From: Meandrina meandrites
Lineage: Eukaryota > Cnidaria > Anthozoa > Scleractinia > Meandrinidae
Direction of reading: 5' to 3'
Assembly (NCBI GenBank): GCA_963693305.1
Contig: OY855908.1
Coordinates: forward strand, 30,999,305-31,063,304
DNA length: 64,000 bases
Below are positions 12,123 to 24,500 of the stretch, one piece after another. Each line of letters begins with the position of its first letter. The first letter of the stretch is position 1. The position numbers and the translations under genes are program-made. Under the pieces are notes generated by a model. That model saw only the letters and a list, made by a program, of their open reading frames with translations, searched no databases and was not told the origin of the DNA.

Positions 12123-12376
12123 GGAGACCAACCTGTTCTTTTCCATTCTTATAGACGGCCATTAATAGTTTCTCTTGTTTGATTTAGTGAACGCAAACAT
12201 GACTATGAAGCCATATAAATCAATTAAAATATATATCAAACGATAGCAACTACGGCCTCTGTTAAAATGAATGACACTTGCATTTTTGTGGGCACGAAAG
12301 CATTCTACACAAAGAAAAACGATGACAAAACGAAATCCATTAGTTACGAGACTGTCTACTTACTAAGCATTACATT

Positions 12377-12460
12377 GCATTGCGTAATATTAGGATGTAA
12401 ACTGCAGTGTAATGTTAGCGTGACGTCCCATCGACCTTGGACTATGATGGTTAAGTAATC
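12377..12460 (-). promoter_or_regulatory. Orphan copy of the P450 promoter block
   Basis: CATTGCGTAATATTAGGATG, then GCAGTGTAATGTTAGCGTGA and CGACCTTGGACT closely match the gene B block at 10964-11040. No P450 exon follows it in the next kilobase in the minus direction other than gene B itself. It is either a distal copy made by tandem duplication of the gene B upstream region or the trace of a lost gene. Confidence 0.55.
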
Positions 12461-13017
12461 AAAATTTTGGCAAAGACTCTTTCACTATAGTCAATACACT
12501 GGATCGTGCTTAGTATTTTTATGCTTTTCTGCTTTCTTGACCTTGGCCCAGACTTCAGGTGATATTGCAAAACAATAAAAAGACCACAGGTAAACTTTCA
12601 AGTACTAGTAGTTTCGAAAAACAGCAATTTTGTTGAGGTTTAAGTAGTGTAAACTAGCAAGGCTTTTAAAAACAATTCCTGAAGACTTTAGTGACAAGCA
12701 AGTCGAGGTTTTGATACATATGTCAAAAGTCCTGTCCATGCGTGAACTTGCGTTTTTTTAACAAGGTCAACCAAGGTTATTTAATTCATTTTGCGTCATC
12801 TGCATATACGCCATCAAATCGACAAAAAATATGAAATGTGTTTGCAATTAAAAATGTGCTAATTCTGCGTGATTTATACTGTATTTTATAAGAACCTCAT
12901 TAAGTTGTCTATTAGAAAATGGCATGAAATGTTTCATCCGACTTGAAAATGCGATGAAGTCTCATAGTCCACTAAATAATAAAGAAATCATTTTATTAAT
13001 TTTAAAGTAAAGTCAGT

Positions 13018-13037
13018 AAGTAAGTAAGTAAGTAAAC
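13018..13037. repeat. (TAAG)n simple repeat
   Basis: Five or so TAAG units, followed by AAACTTTATTCAG. A repeat followed by a short A/T tail like this often marks the end of a retroposon, but no body was identified. Confidence 0.6.
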
Positions 13038-13374
13038 TTTATTCAGCAACGGTGGCTCTTTCAGCGACATGGATGGTATTCAGAGGGGCCCTGGTAATTA
13101 AAGCGCATAACAATCGAAGACAATACAAAAAATTAAATTATCTGATATTTCGAAAAAAAGGCAAATTACAGGCATTAACGTATGTTATAAGCAAGTTATA
13201 TTGTGCGCTAAAATCGTGGGTGTAAATAAAATGCTTAAAAGAGAAAATTGACTTTCTATAACAACAACAACAAGCTTTATTTGCATGACTATAAGTACAT
13301 ACAGTATTGCAAAAGCGTAAAACTTAACTAAAGCGAAACTTATAACAATCATAATCATGTAATAGGAAAAAAAA

Positions 13375-13555
13375 GCAATAACGTATGCGTTACATCACTT
13401 TCATTCGATAGAAGATTATTTTGTAAAGATAAGCATCTCAAAATGAACTTCATCAGTTGAGTATTTAAATAATAATTATCAGAATTCATTAATTTTTTCG
13501 TGGCTTGTATAGGAGGTAATTGTGTTATGTTTGGCAATGTATTGAAAAGGACTAA
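13375..13555 (-). repeat. Dispersed repeat, minus copy
   Basis: On the minus strand it can be read as LPPIQATKKLMNS, and the plus strand at 33045-33215 as LPPTQATKQLMHT, with similar residues following. This is a degraded repeat family with a shared former coding phase. The family is not identified. Confidence 0.5.
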
Positions 13556-14228
13556 ACCAGAAAATCTCCAAGTACGCTTAGAAAATCTACGAGTATGACC
13601 ATGTTATGCTAAGAACAACTAGGCATCATATCCACAGAGTACTATATCTCACCGGCTACGCCAGCCGACTTGGAAAACACACAAAACAGATGGAGTAATA
13701 AGATAAATGCACAAAAGAGAAGAGCTACTCCGAACTATTCCGAGCTAGATTCCCGAAAAACGTCCGAAATCTCCAATTAATTTAAAGTTGCTCCTAACAC
13801 TTCCGACAATTTCCGAAGATAAGTCAGACTTCCACAGACAGCCCAAGGATTTTCGGAGGATCTCAAAAGTCATCGGAAACTGAAGCGACTACAAGACCGA
13901 GCTCGGATAAAGATATCAGCTCTATATGTTGCCCACAATCAATCAGTTTAAAGCATTAAAATTATTCTACGCAACAATTTCCGGCACAAATGTTCTATGC
14001 AACAATTTCCGGAACAAATTTTGAATGCCGAAGAGTGACGAGTTAATATTTTAAATGTTTGTCAAAGAAAAATCATTATCCAACTTAGAATCTAGAGTGG
14101 CTACAGAATGATTTCTATGTGTTACAAATCTACCAAACTGTTAACTATAATATCCAGCCTTATCAGCTCAGTTTGAAATATCACAAGAAGACGGATGCCG
14201 CGGCACATTACAAAAGCAAGTAACTCTT

Positions 14229-16499
14229 TTAACCTAAGGACTGCACCCTGACCAGCACACCATCTTTTGCCGACAGGGTTAGGCCAGCATTGATTTCCAG
14301 AGGTACTTGTGTTTCGGGTGATGCAACAAACTTGTACTTCATAAGGATCCGCAACAGAGTAATCTTGATTTCCATCAGGGCGAACCTCATCCCGATGCAG
14401 TTTCTGGGCCCGGCACCAAACGGCAGGAACTGGAAGGCATGGCGAGTGTCCTTTGAGGGGCCCCGAAATCTCTCGGGATCAAACTTCTCCGGGTCCTGCC
14501 AGGCATCAGGATCATGGTGGAGGGCGTATATGGCAATAACAACTTCCGTTCCAGCTGAGATATGGATTCCATTTACCTCACAATCTTCAGAACATACGCG
14601 GTTGGTTAGTGCACCCGGTGGACACAATCGCTGAGACTCCTTGATGACACAATCAAGGTATTCGATGTTCTGGGCTACTTCGAAAAGAGACTTCTTCCTG
14701 GCATTGGACTCCATGGCTTCTTTAATCTCTGTCCTCAGCTTGTCTTGAATATCTGGGTTCACAGCCAAGAAGTACAGGGTAAAGCTCAACGTGTTGCTTG
14801 ACGTTTCGTAGCCGGCCAATAGGAAAACGATTGACTGGGCTACAATCTCGTCATCAGAAAGTTTGCTGACTCCTTCCACCGTGGTTTCTTCGTTGGCGGT
14901 CATCATGAGATGGAGCAGATCTTTCCGTCCCGTGAGCCCCTGCTGGCGACGGGTTTTGATGATTTCCTCAACAACCGTTTGAAAGTATGTTGGTTGGTTT
15001 CCACGTAGACATGATAACAGCTGAAAGAGTGACTTGCCAAATGGCAGGCGGGCAATCTGTCGGACGAAAAAGGGTATTTGGAACAGTGTTTTTGCTTTCT
15101 CCAGCACTTCAGTGTTTTCTCCCAGTTGAACGTTCGCTTCCACACCAAAAGCAGTCGATAAAATTACTTCAAGCGTTAACTTGCTGAACCAGTCTAGCAT
15201 ATTCACACTTTGATCTGTATAATAAACCAAGTCATTTAAAGATTTAAGAATTGGACTCAGTATTTACCAAACAAGTAAGAATATTTAAATTCCACTCAAC
15301 TACTTCGGTGCAATTGTAACTAATAGTACCACCACTAGCCTTTTCACACTGGCATTTTTCACTGGTTTGATATAAAATGCTGTGCAACCCAATTTCGTGT
15401 TTTAATGGATACTTTGTCATACAAACAAGTTATCTAAGAAACTGGTCACCAGAAAAACTCTAAGGAATTGTCAAGGACTGTTTAGGAGGTGGGCCGCCTT
15501 TACGCGTCCTCGGTGTATGACCGTGTATCAGACAGTTAGGCCAGCTATTATAAGGACGAGTTTACGAATAAGGAGATACAATCAACTCTCTCCCGGGTTT
15601 GTGTATCTACTCTTGTCCTATTAATCCCTGTGGAATCAAACCAAGTGCAATGAATTGACGTATCTTCATTGTCTGGATGGCTCAACACAGGAATTGCACG
15701 GAACTGAAATAACTGAAATGCACTCCGGTTCGCTTGAGTAGATTCTAAGTGAAAGCCATGTTACGACCTGTTACAGGGTGCAATTTTCCAAACTTGTAGC
15801 GCAACAGTGACGACTGAAAAAAAAAACAGTGCAAGTTGCAAAAGGTGCGTCACTTGTTCGCAGTTTGCAAATGTTTATATCTTGTAACACACTCTCTAGA
15901 AAACCATCTGTATTTAGCTGCATTTGATAACTACCAAGTGGCAACCAAAACTACTGAAAACGATACTCACCCGAATCAGCAATTTTCTCAAGTTTTTCCA
16001 TCAGCGTTTCACACGACTTCTCGATCAATGGCACCATCAACTTCATCTTTCCCGCGCTGAACGTGGGCGTCAATGTGTTACGGATTCGCTTCCATTTTTC
16101 GTCCTTTACATCTAACAGGTTTTCGCTCAACGGAGGTTTCGGATTTAGGACTTGGAAACGATTACGAAAGTAAGGGAAATCCTTGATCATTATCTGCTTC
16201 GCTAACTCCGGATCCGCGACGACGATCGATGGTTTTCCACCAAGACAAATGGCGAACACTTTGCCGTATTTCTTAAGGTAGTCCAGATGCATAAGATGCA
16301 CTCCATCATATTTCCCAGCTTCAAGAAAGTTTCCTAGGAATGGAATAGGTTTGGGACCAGGGACGTTGAGTTTCTTGAGGTCTGCAAAGCCACGCGTTCC
16401 ACACCAGTAAAGAAACAACACTACGAGAAGCAAAAGCGACGCGATGGCAGCAGGATAAGTGAGGGATTCCAAAGGCAGCATGTACTTTAGCGACTCCAT
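14229..16499 (-). CDS. Cytochrome P450, CYP3 clan (gene C)
   Basis: Coding exons 16499-15971 and 15214-14229 (donor GTGAGTAT, acceptor ATACAG, phase 1) give 504 residues. The first true ATG is at 16499; the codon before it is GTG where gene B has ATG. Motifs: membrane anchor, hinge NVPGPKPIPF, C-helix WKRIR, I-helix AGYET (310-314), ExxR (ESQR, 369-372), FDPERF and haem loop FGAGPRNCIG with Cys449. All key residues are present, so an active ER monooxygenase is expected. Exon 2 has the same length as in gene B and most residues agree, which marks the pair as close paralogues. Leader intron sites lie at 16701-16706 and about 16543, and a promoter block lies at 16806-16870. Confidence 0.93.
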
Positions 16500-16805
16500 C
16501 ACCCTTAACCTTCAACTTTGAAGAATCAGAAGCCTGGAGAACCTGGGGTGAAGAGAAACGGGTGAATTTCATTAAGATTCGTTTAAGAAATATAAACACC
16601 TCTTATTTACACAGAGAACGCCAGCATCGCGCGCTCTGCCAACGCAGCTACAAAGTAATTATATGTACTATCTACAAGGGATCATGTGGTTACAAATAGA
16701 ACTTACCTGCCCTGAGCAGTTGTTATCAACTAGCAAAAACAGATGAGGTGAATCACTGCACTCACTGTACTGTGAGGGTCTACAATGGTTTTCAGCCACT
16801 ATACA

Positions 16806-16870
16806 ATGTTGCGAAATGAAAGATGCAAATCAGTGTAATGTAAGCCTGACCTCCTGTTAAACTTTGTAAT
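16806..16870 (-). promoter_or_regulatory. Conserved P450 promoter block, gene C
   Basis: ATGTTGCGAAATGAAAGATG, then CAAATCAGTGTAATGTAAGC and ACTTTGTAAT align with the blocks upstream of genes B and E. The TGACGTC core is changed to TGACCTC here. It lies about 100 bp above the leader-exon donor. Confidence 0.55.
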
Positions 16871-17789
16871 GTTTACGTAATTGTAATCCTGTTTTTGTGC
16901 GCGTCTATTTATTTATAGGGGCTATGTCACGCTCCTATGACAACTTCAGGTTGGATTGCAAATATCGCGACGTACGCATCAAAACAAGGCTCTTCGGTGG
17001 CAACCATTGCTAAGGGCGAATACGTACTCATTCTCTGTATACGAGTGCGAGTGGTTTACACTTTGTTGAAGCTGGTTTTTTTTTTAAGATATTCCCACAG
17101 CAAACCTATATGTACAAAAAGTATCGTTCAATAATCTTTTATAAATACTTGGGAGCCATTTCAAGGTCAGTATACTCATACAGTTTTGTATATCTTTGTT
17201 ATGCAAATGTTCTTTTCCGGGGCGTCATAGCGAATAGGGACAGTTTTTATTAAGATTTCCGCAGCTACAATCGCTAACAGGTACTATATTTGGGAGGCAT
17301 ATGCCTGTACTAAGCTAGGACATCAGACAACTGCTAGTGCACCGATAATCCAAGGCATAGTTATATTATAAGTGTCCGTTTCCCTACCCATCTGTTGGCG
17401 TAAGCAAAGGAAAGTACGCAAAAGAAATTGCGTCGGTTGTAATTAATGAATCCAACTTTGTCTAATAAACCTATATGAACTGTGGTTTATGGTGTCAAAC
17501 CTACAATTCGGGTTAAAAAAATTCATGTGTTATCGATCCGAATCAATCCGAGTAGATCCGACCTTATCGGACTCGGACTGGTCCGAGTTGATCCGGTCCG
17601 AGTTTTGTACCTGCCTGAATGGAGATGGAGATGGTCGAAAGGTCACCTATCACAGTCTTCCAATAAAGGATCCATGAAAACTAAAGGTGAATTGCTCCAC
17701 ATTTTGACTGATGTTGGTTTGATGTGGTTTCTTGAGGGATTCCTGACATTATACAGTTCATATTTAAATATAATGCATTTTATTTTTTT
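16871..17789. other. Spacer, no gene seen
   Basis: Short frames only. The stretch 17535-17605 repeats the word TCCGA several times. Nothing else is supported. Confidence 0.4.
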
Positions 17790-17990
17790 GATCTGGCTTA
17801 TCAAAATTCGGGGAGATGTTTCGCAGGATTTCCAAATCACCGAGCGAACAAAAATCTGCTCACTGCACTTCAAGGAGTCGGATGCCGTTCCTTGGTCAGG
17901 TGCCTCTCCGAGGCAAAACTCGTCCAGAAAGAGGATTTTAATGCATTCTTCTGCTGAGCCTATCCCAAGCCGAAATATTGACTTTGAACC
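17790..17990 (+). pseudogene. THAP zinc-finger fragment
   Basis: The plus frame carries IRGD, then FQIT, TKICSLHF and ESD, the pattern of the second half of a THAP DNA-binding finger (C-terminal Cys and His of a C2CH zinc site). The first Cys pair and the AVPYF-like box are missing, and the upstream frame is not THAP-like. It is probably a remnant of a THAP-bearing transposase or transposon-derived gene. An isolated exon of a living gene is possible, but no splice sites or partner exons were found. Confidence 0.5.
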
Positions 17991-18749
17991 CGCGAGCGAG
18001 TCCGACACAGATCGTCAAATTTAGGAACTAAAAGCTCAGAGCAGTTGAGAAAAGTTGAGCGGTGTCTTGTAAATATTTAACTGTTTAAAAAAACTGTAAA
18101 GAAATTTAAATCAAAATATATGCGTTCAATGACCATGCCCTTAAATGTATAAGTCACATCTGCCCTTGAACTTAATTGGTAATAATATTTGTGACTTTTC
18201 TTCAGTACTGGAAAGTCATCTTTGATTTCAAGATGAAACTGACTCGACTGTCACCATGGCATGCTGTCACTGTCCTATGTGTGTATGGACATTTAATTCC
18301 AATTATACCAATATGGGGTTTCCTCAGTCTCACCTATAACCATGCCCGGCTTCATCAGAGCAGCCAAGGAATGGGAAGGTTGATTTGGGTTTACAACAAA
18401 TCCAGAAGGAAAGGTTTTGACAGGATGCCCACTATGTTTAAGGTAGTTACAATGCTGTTCCTGGGCCTTTTGTTCCTTTTCAATTCCATGTTTCAAGGGA
18501 TGTGGCATATTACTACTTGTACCTATGTTTCTATTCTCAGCCAACCTTTTGAGAAAAGAACCAATGACTGTTCGTCGAGAAACAGCATCTCCAAACTTAG
18601 ATGCTGTTACTTTGAATGTCCGCTCTGTTCACCAATTGTTGCTGTTTCGCTGTGACAGTGTTTCATTTTCAGTGGTAACTGCCTCAGTTTCACTAACTCG
18701 CAAGGAATTAAGAAATGACTACTGTTCCGGTGGGCATTGTGTTTTTTAG

Positions 18750-19784
18750 TATAGGGAGCACACTCTATATAAGGAAAAAAGTGGATAAATGGTGATTGGT
18801 TCTTCATTATTGTTGCGTCCCACAGACAGATCGATATTACAAAAAACTTTTAAGTTACCTTCAGTGAGTGCCAGTTGATAACTCATGGTGGGAGCCACAT
18901 CTGTGCCTAATTGCATTAACAAACTGAGGCCAAACTTTGTGTTCATCTGCTCCAAATCACTTTTAAAGCTTTCAATTTCCACATCGCTTGGAGGTTCCTT
19001 TACAGCCTTATACAGTGAACATGAAATTCCAGCAGAAGTGCTGGCAGTAGTATTTGCCACATCCAACCTTGGCTTCTTAAAAACCATATCCATTAATGGT
19101 TCAGAAGATATTATCTTCCCTCTTGGCTTATGCCATTGCTGGGGGAGCGAGGTACATGCAAGGTCGTCAGGAATCACTCCCATGTTATAGTGGGAAACTA
19201 AGCACATTAATCCCATGGCATGATTGCAAAATCCCAGAGCACCAGTGACTCACGTGCAAAATGAACCTAAAACATCATAAGCATCTTAGCTAACCTGATT
19301 TTCGGCGGGGTTTTACTTTTTCGCCGACTCCTATAGCAGAGCGCTCTAAGATAAAACCTACCACTTTCTACGTGATGCTTAGCAATGAAAAATGAAAAAG
19401 TTGCCACCACGCTCAAAGGGCGTCTTGAGCATGTAGTCGGGCAACTTTTTGATTTTTTTATCACTAAAGGTGCTGATATAGTTCACGATGAAATTGAATT
19501 TAAAAGGGGGAAGGCCATCAAGGATTTTTGTCATGTTTTTTTTCTGGGGGACAGAACTGAAATATTTCCTCATTTTCTCTAAGGATATCTATATCACTTT
19601 TTTTTGTCGAAGACGGTGTCTGATCACTGTGCGTCGCTGTTGTATCGACTGACCTCCTTTGAAGCACTTCCTTCGCTCTAAAATAAAATGCAAAATAAGG
19701 AAACCCTGGTACTTCTTTAACTGAAAAAAGGACAGCTAGGTTTCGAAGCGTTTTGTTTTCAAAATGATTCGAAAAAATACGCAA
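18750..19784 (-). pseudogene. Broken SWIM zinc-finger gene
   Basis: Minus-strand pieces in order from 19784: KTPFERG, then FYLRALCYRSRRK, then a finger-like piece GALGFCNHAMGLM, then CTSLPQQWHKPRG, then MVFKKPRLD and CSLY. This order matches the SWIM-finger proteins that are repeated in cnidarian and fish genomes and often carry a YqaJ recombinase domain; that domain is not seen here. The finger's second Cys position reads TGA next to a TGC-ACG, so it is interrupted, and the pieces lie in different frames. I read it as a decayed copy of a mobile or repeated gene. The family call is from memory of the motif order and needs a search. Confidence 0.5.
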
Positions 19785-20674
19785 AAATAGAACTTACTTT
19801 GGGACGAGTTGCGCCTTGACTGTTAACCCTTTCAAGCTCACATTGTTTTCGCGAAGAAACTTATTCAGCTCGACGACATGCATCTTCTCTGACTACAGGT
19901 CTATCCATGCTTTATTCCAGAGTGTATACAAACTGAGAGACTCTTTCCTTCAGTTAATTCACTATCTTTTGTCCATCGAAATCGTGAAGGTTGGAATAGG
20001 TGTAGCCGTACATATATTTAAGCCTTTTAAGCGTTGAGCCATGCTTCAGTCCTTAGCAATGGTTGCCACCGAAAAGCCTCGTTTCCATGCATGTCGCCAT
20101 ATTTGCAATCGGTCTATTCAATAGCAGAAGCGCATTTAATATTTAAAGCAGGGGTGAGTTCGTTAAAGAAAGGGCTAAATATTAATAATTCTTATTTAAC
20201 ATTTTTTTATTATCAGTGTTAAACGCAGTTACAGTTAACAGATATTCAGGATAGCTTTTCCCACTTCCTCACTCAACATTTTAGCAAGCTGCTTCCACAC
20301 GTTCAGTGCATTCATTGCTTTCAGACTATAAGAACATACACGTGTAAATGTTACTGCTTGCACACAAAAGTAAACCAATTGTACTACATTTCTTTAAAAC
20401 AACGCGTAAAATTTGGCTGAGCCTGAGGATGTTCTCATTTTAGCCCATACATTTTCTTAAATTTTGGGGCAAATCTCAGCCTCAACGTTCTTATAAAATT
20501 GTTTCTTATCAAAAAAAGACTGTATATTCTTATCTTCTGTGTATTACTTGAATGTTACCATAGATTGTTGAGATATTTGTAAGGATTACATGAAATGTTG
20601 ACACGTAAAAGAAACATTCCTTTCTTTATATATCTCTTGATTCATAAAGTGCAGAAAACGCTACATGGCCATTG
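19785..20674. other. Spacer, no gene seen
   Basis: AT-rich. Apart from the small repeat at 20408-20510, no feature is supported. Confidence 0.4.
20408..20510. repeat. Short dispersed repeat
   Basis: AAATCTCAGCCTCAACGTTC followed by TTATA also occurs at about 31575-31600. The flanks also share TGAG / ATGTTCTCA words. The family is not known. Confidence 0.45.
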
Positions 20675-20847
20675 CCCGGGAGGGGACTCCCCTATAAAAA
20701 CGACGGGGGTGCTTGTGAGAAAATTTGAAGAACCCCTTAAAATAAAGGTACCAGCGTCTCAATCAGTAGGCGTGGCCCAAATTAATTCTCACCCCTTAGC
20801 GGTACCAGGAGTTCTGATCCGGAGAAACCAAGTCTAATAAAATTCAA

Positions 20848-20889
<42 letters not shown>

Positions 20890-21208
20890 ATAATATTTTA
20901 AGAGGAGGCCTCCAATCACCTAGAGGTGGTTTTCAGGAGGGTCCTCTGAGAAAATAAATGTCAAACCTTTAAAATACATTAAAATCTAAGATAAAATAAA
21001 AAGGACAAAACCTATGCAGTAATGAAAATCAGAAGAGTCGCAAATAGTTCCCGTTATTTTTAGCTAAATACCTTAAAAGGTACCGCGATGACTCTACCGA
21101 AGTTCATTTTACATTTTAGCACAATTAGAGGTACCAATCGACACATTTTAAGCCCCTAAGGGTACGACTATCACCCCCACGATTTTTATAGAGCAGTCTC
21201 CCCATGGG
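20675..21208. mobile_element. Inverted-repeat element with GGGGACTCCC-like ends
   Basis: The left end (CCCGGGAGGGGACTCCCCTA then TAAAAACGACGGGGGTG) is matched imperfectly by the complement of the right end (CCCATGGGGAGACTGCTCTA then TAAAAATCGTGGGGGTG). Further paired words inside include GGTACC near each end. It contains an (AAT)n tract at 20851-20887. The ends resemble those of the element at 59481-59803, so the two are probably related families. It lies just past the 3' end of P450 pseudogene D. Confidence 0.6.
20851..20887. repeat. (AAT)n microsatellite
   Basis: About twelve uninterrupted trinucleotide units. Confidence 0.9.
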
Positions 21209-21543
21209 AGCCATTCATCATATGAAGCAATAGACAACGGTTTGATAGTTTAACTTCTCACGCTAAAAGTCATCTTAAATCTTGTTATTTGTTCTCTCTT
21301 TTTCTTCCTTTTTCATTATAAAATTTCTTTATGGTCTCGCAAACCAAGGCCGCACAAAAACAACCCTGTTCAATTCCACTTTGAATACACGCATATCGTA
21401 AACAAAATTAAGGAACGTTTATAATACTTACAATAAATCGTTTAGATAGCAATTAAAGCCACTTGTAAAAGTAATTGCATGAAAAACACCCTACTTTTAT
21501 ACTGGCATGTTTAGTTCAAATATTCATTTACAGGGAATAGAAC

Positions 21544-24500
21544 TCAATCTATGGACTCGACCCGAACACTCACGCCATCTCTCGCACTTAAAGTTCCGCC
21601 GGGATGTATAGCCAGGGGGACCTGTGTCTCGGGTGATTGAACAAACTTGTACTTCATGAGAATTTTCACAAGAGCAAGTTTGATTTCCATCAGGGCAAGC
21701 CTCATCCTGCACCAAACGGTAGGAACTGGAAGGCGTGAAAGGTGTCTTTCGCAGGACCTCGGAATCTCTCGGGGTCGAATTTCTATGGGTTCTGCCAGGC
21801 ATCTGGGTCATGGTGGAGGGCGTATACGGGAATAATAATCTCCGTTCCAGCTGGGATGTGGATTCCATTGAGGTCGTAATTTTCAGAGCATTCGCGGTTA
21901 AATTCGATGTTCTGGATCACATCGTACAAAAGCGTCTTGGCATTGGTTTCTATGGCTTCTTTGATCTCTGCCCTCAGCTTGTCTTGGACATCCGGGTTTA
22001 CAGCCAAATGGTACAGGGTAAAGCTCAAAGTATTGCTTGACGTTTCGTAGCCAGCCAATAGAAAGATGACTGATTGGGCCATGACCTCGTCATCAGAAAG
22101 TCTGCTGACCCCTTCCACGGTGGTCTCGTTATTTGCCACCAGCATGAGCTGAAGCAGGTCTTTCCGTCCCATTATCCCCTGCTGACGTCGGGTTTTGATG
22201 ATATCTTTAACAATGCCTAGAAAATATAATGGTTGCGCTCCCAATATAGCTCCAATCAACCGAAAGAAAAAGGCACCAAGTGGCAGGCGACCAATCTCTC
22301 GGACGATCAAAGGAATTTTAAATATTGCCCGCGCTTTTTCTAACATTTCGGCGTTTTCTCCAAGTTGAATATTCGCGTCCACGCCAAAGACCGTTGATAA
22401 AATCACTTCAAATGTTAGCTGACTGAACCAGTCTAGCATATCCACACTTTGATCTGATGAAAAAAAAAAAGAAAAAAGAAAAACTATCATAAGCCTTGTG
22501 TAAACCAGACAAGAGAGTATGGAATTTCGCAATCACCACTTTCATGCGCCAGAATGATCAATTATTGTCAAGATACCACATGAGGAAAATGCTATCACTG
22601 CATCCGGGAAGTTTTTATCATAGACTGCAGAGAGGCGTTTAACTTAGGGCCCGGCATTATTGTCGACGTCAACTAACTTGTCGGTTACAAAAAGTATCCC
22701 CGGTAACTAAAACCTCATTGTGTTAAATAAGGAGCCGTTTCTTTTTAATAAGGTAGTGGGGTTGGTGGGATTTGGGAGGGGGAGGAGAGGGGGCATGCAA
22801 AAATTGCTTCAAGGGGAGGAGGCAAAAAATATGGTCTGTAGGGTGGGGTCACACAAAATAATTACCCTTGAGTGCTGTTATGACTGTGTATTCTCATAGT
22901 GCAAACATTCTACCAGAATGCCTAGAAAAGGGTTTCTGAGGTTCTGAAAAATCTAAATTTTCCCGGGGGAGAATACCGTCGGAACCCCCCTATCCCATAA
23001 AAAATGAACGGTCCCTAAGCTATCTACAACTAGACCTCCGAGGAACGTGGTATGGATAGTCTGAATGCTTTTAAACGTCGGATAAGGACAAGGGACTTAT
23101 TGAAGATGAGGGTTGCAAGAACTGTTATTTGTGCACCAGTTAAAAAAGAAGATAGGTGACAGTAATTAGAGTAGGTGGTTTATGTATCTATGATCATCTA
23201 TGATCAACTACAAGTAATATCCAACTGATAGAGTTTTATTTAGGGCGCGTTCGTTTGGGATCAATCCGGAATAAGAATAATTGGAATAATGCAAGTTAGC
23301 GTTCGTTTGACTGCTCTTCCTATTCCGGAATACTTGGATTTCCATTCCGGCTATTCTGCTCACAGGAGCAGAATAGCCGGAATATATTCCAGAATATGTT
23401 CTTATTCCAGAATATTCCCAAACGAACGCGCCCTTAGAATAGTGGCTCAACTTGAAAAAAGGCGTTTTAATGTTTATCTTAGATTTTTAAGTAGTGTAAC
23501 CAATTACTTTCTCACTGGAACTCATTAATAATTCATCAAGTTAGAAAAAAAGAAAATCATAACCGTGAAGATGGTTTGGATACCCGGTCTTAATTAGCAT
23601 AGATTTTTACGATGTTATATCTCCGTTTACTCCGTTTACTCTTTAGTTTCAGTTTCGATTGAGAAGATATATCAAACACTCGAGACAGTGTTTCATCGGC
23701 TATCCAAACACCTCGAATTTCTTCAGAAATACTCCACTGCTCGTCAAATGGCCTTGACACCAGTTTTTCTTCCACCTCCTGGGCCAACATGGGTTGGCAG
23801 TGAAAGAAATTGCATCTTTACTTTGATCATCGAATCAACTGTGGAGCTCTTTTCTAATGGTGGCTCAAGGTCAGGATTAAAGTACAACACAAACACTCCT
23901 AGCTGCTCAACCGTGCAGCTATCAGTACTGCTGTCAAACAACAAACTATTCGCGTTAAAACTATATAACGTTCCACGTTTCTTCCTGGTGCTGATGAAAC
24001 CCGTATGAGGTCTTCGCACGAACATTCAGGCCGAACGATTCAGTACATAACTGGAATTCAACAGTGACTGGCGAAGAAAAAGTCGCACAAGTTTGCCAAC
24101 TGAATCAGTAAATACACACTCAGTCTGAAGAGCCGTATCCTGCAGTCAAGTCAAAAGGCTAGCGTTGTAGTTCCGATGAAGAAGAAAAGGCACAGGCATG
24201 TTCCCTCAGGCGTTGCACTTGAACATTCTCAATTTATTCATGATTTGTAGTTCTTATATGCGATGTCGATAATTTATGCAGTGCGAATAGTTCCACGCTG
24301 TAATAAGCAGGCATTTATTTATTTAAATTCAAATCGGTATTCAAATCACGTGCTGTTCTTAAGAAGCAACAATGTCACGCATTTCTTTCACGCTATACAT
24401 AAAAGGCTCTAAATTACCGCACACGTATCGCTATTAAACAAACACGAATGTTGCACTGAAAGGGTAAAATTTAATTTCTCTCGCGAAGGCATTAAATTAT

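Larger units (their letters stand above)
12981..14228. other. Spacer between genes B and C
   Basis: Apart from the simple repeat at 13018-13037 and the dispersed repeat at 13375-13555, this is AT-rich spacer. No gene is supported. Confidence 0.4.

Noticed and set aside
18176..18655. Plus frame of 159 codons near the SWIM remnant
   Set aside because: No recognised motif; it mixes hydrophobic and random sequence and lies between decayed pieces.
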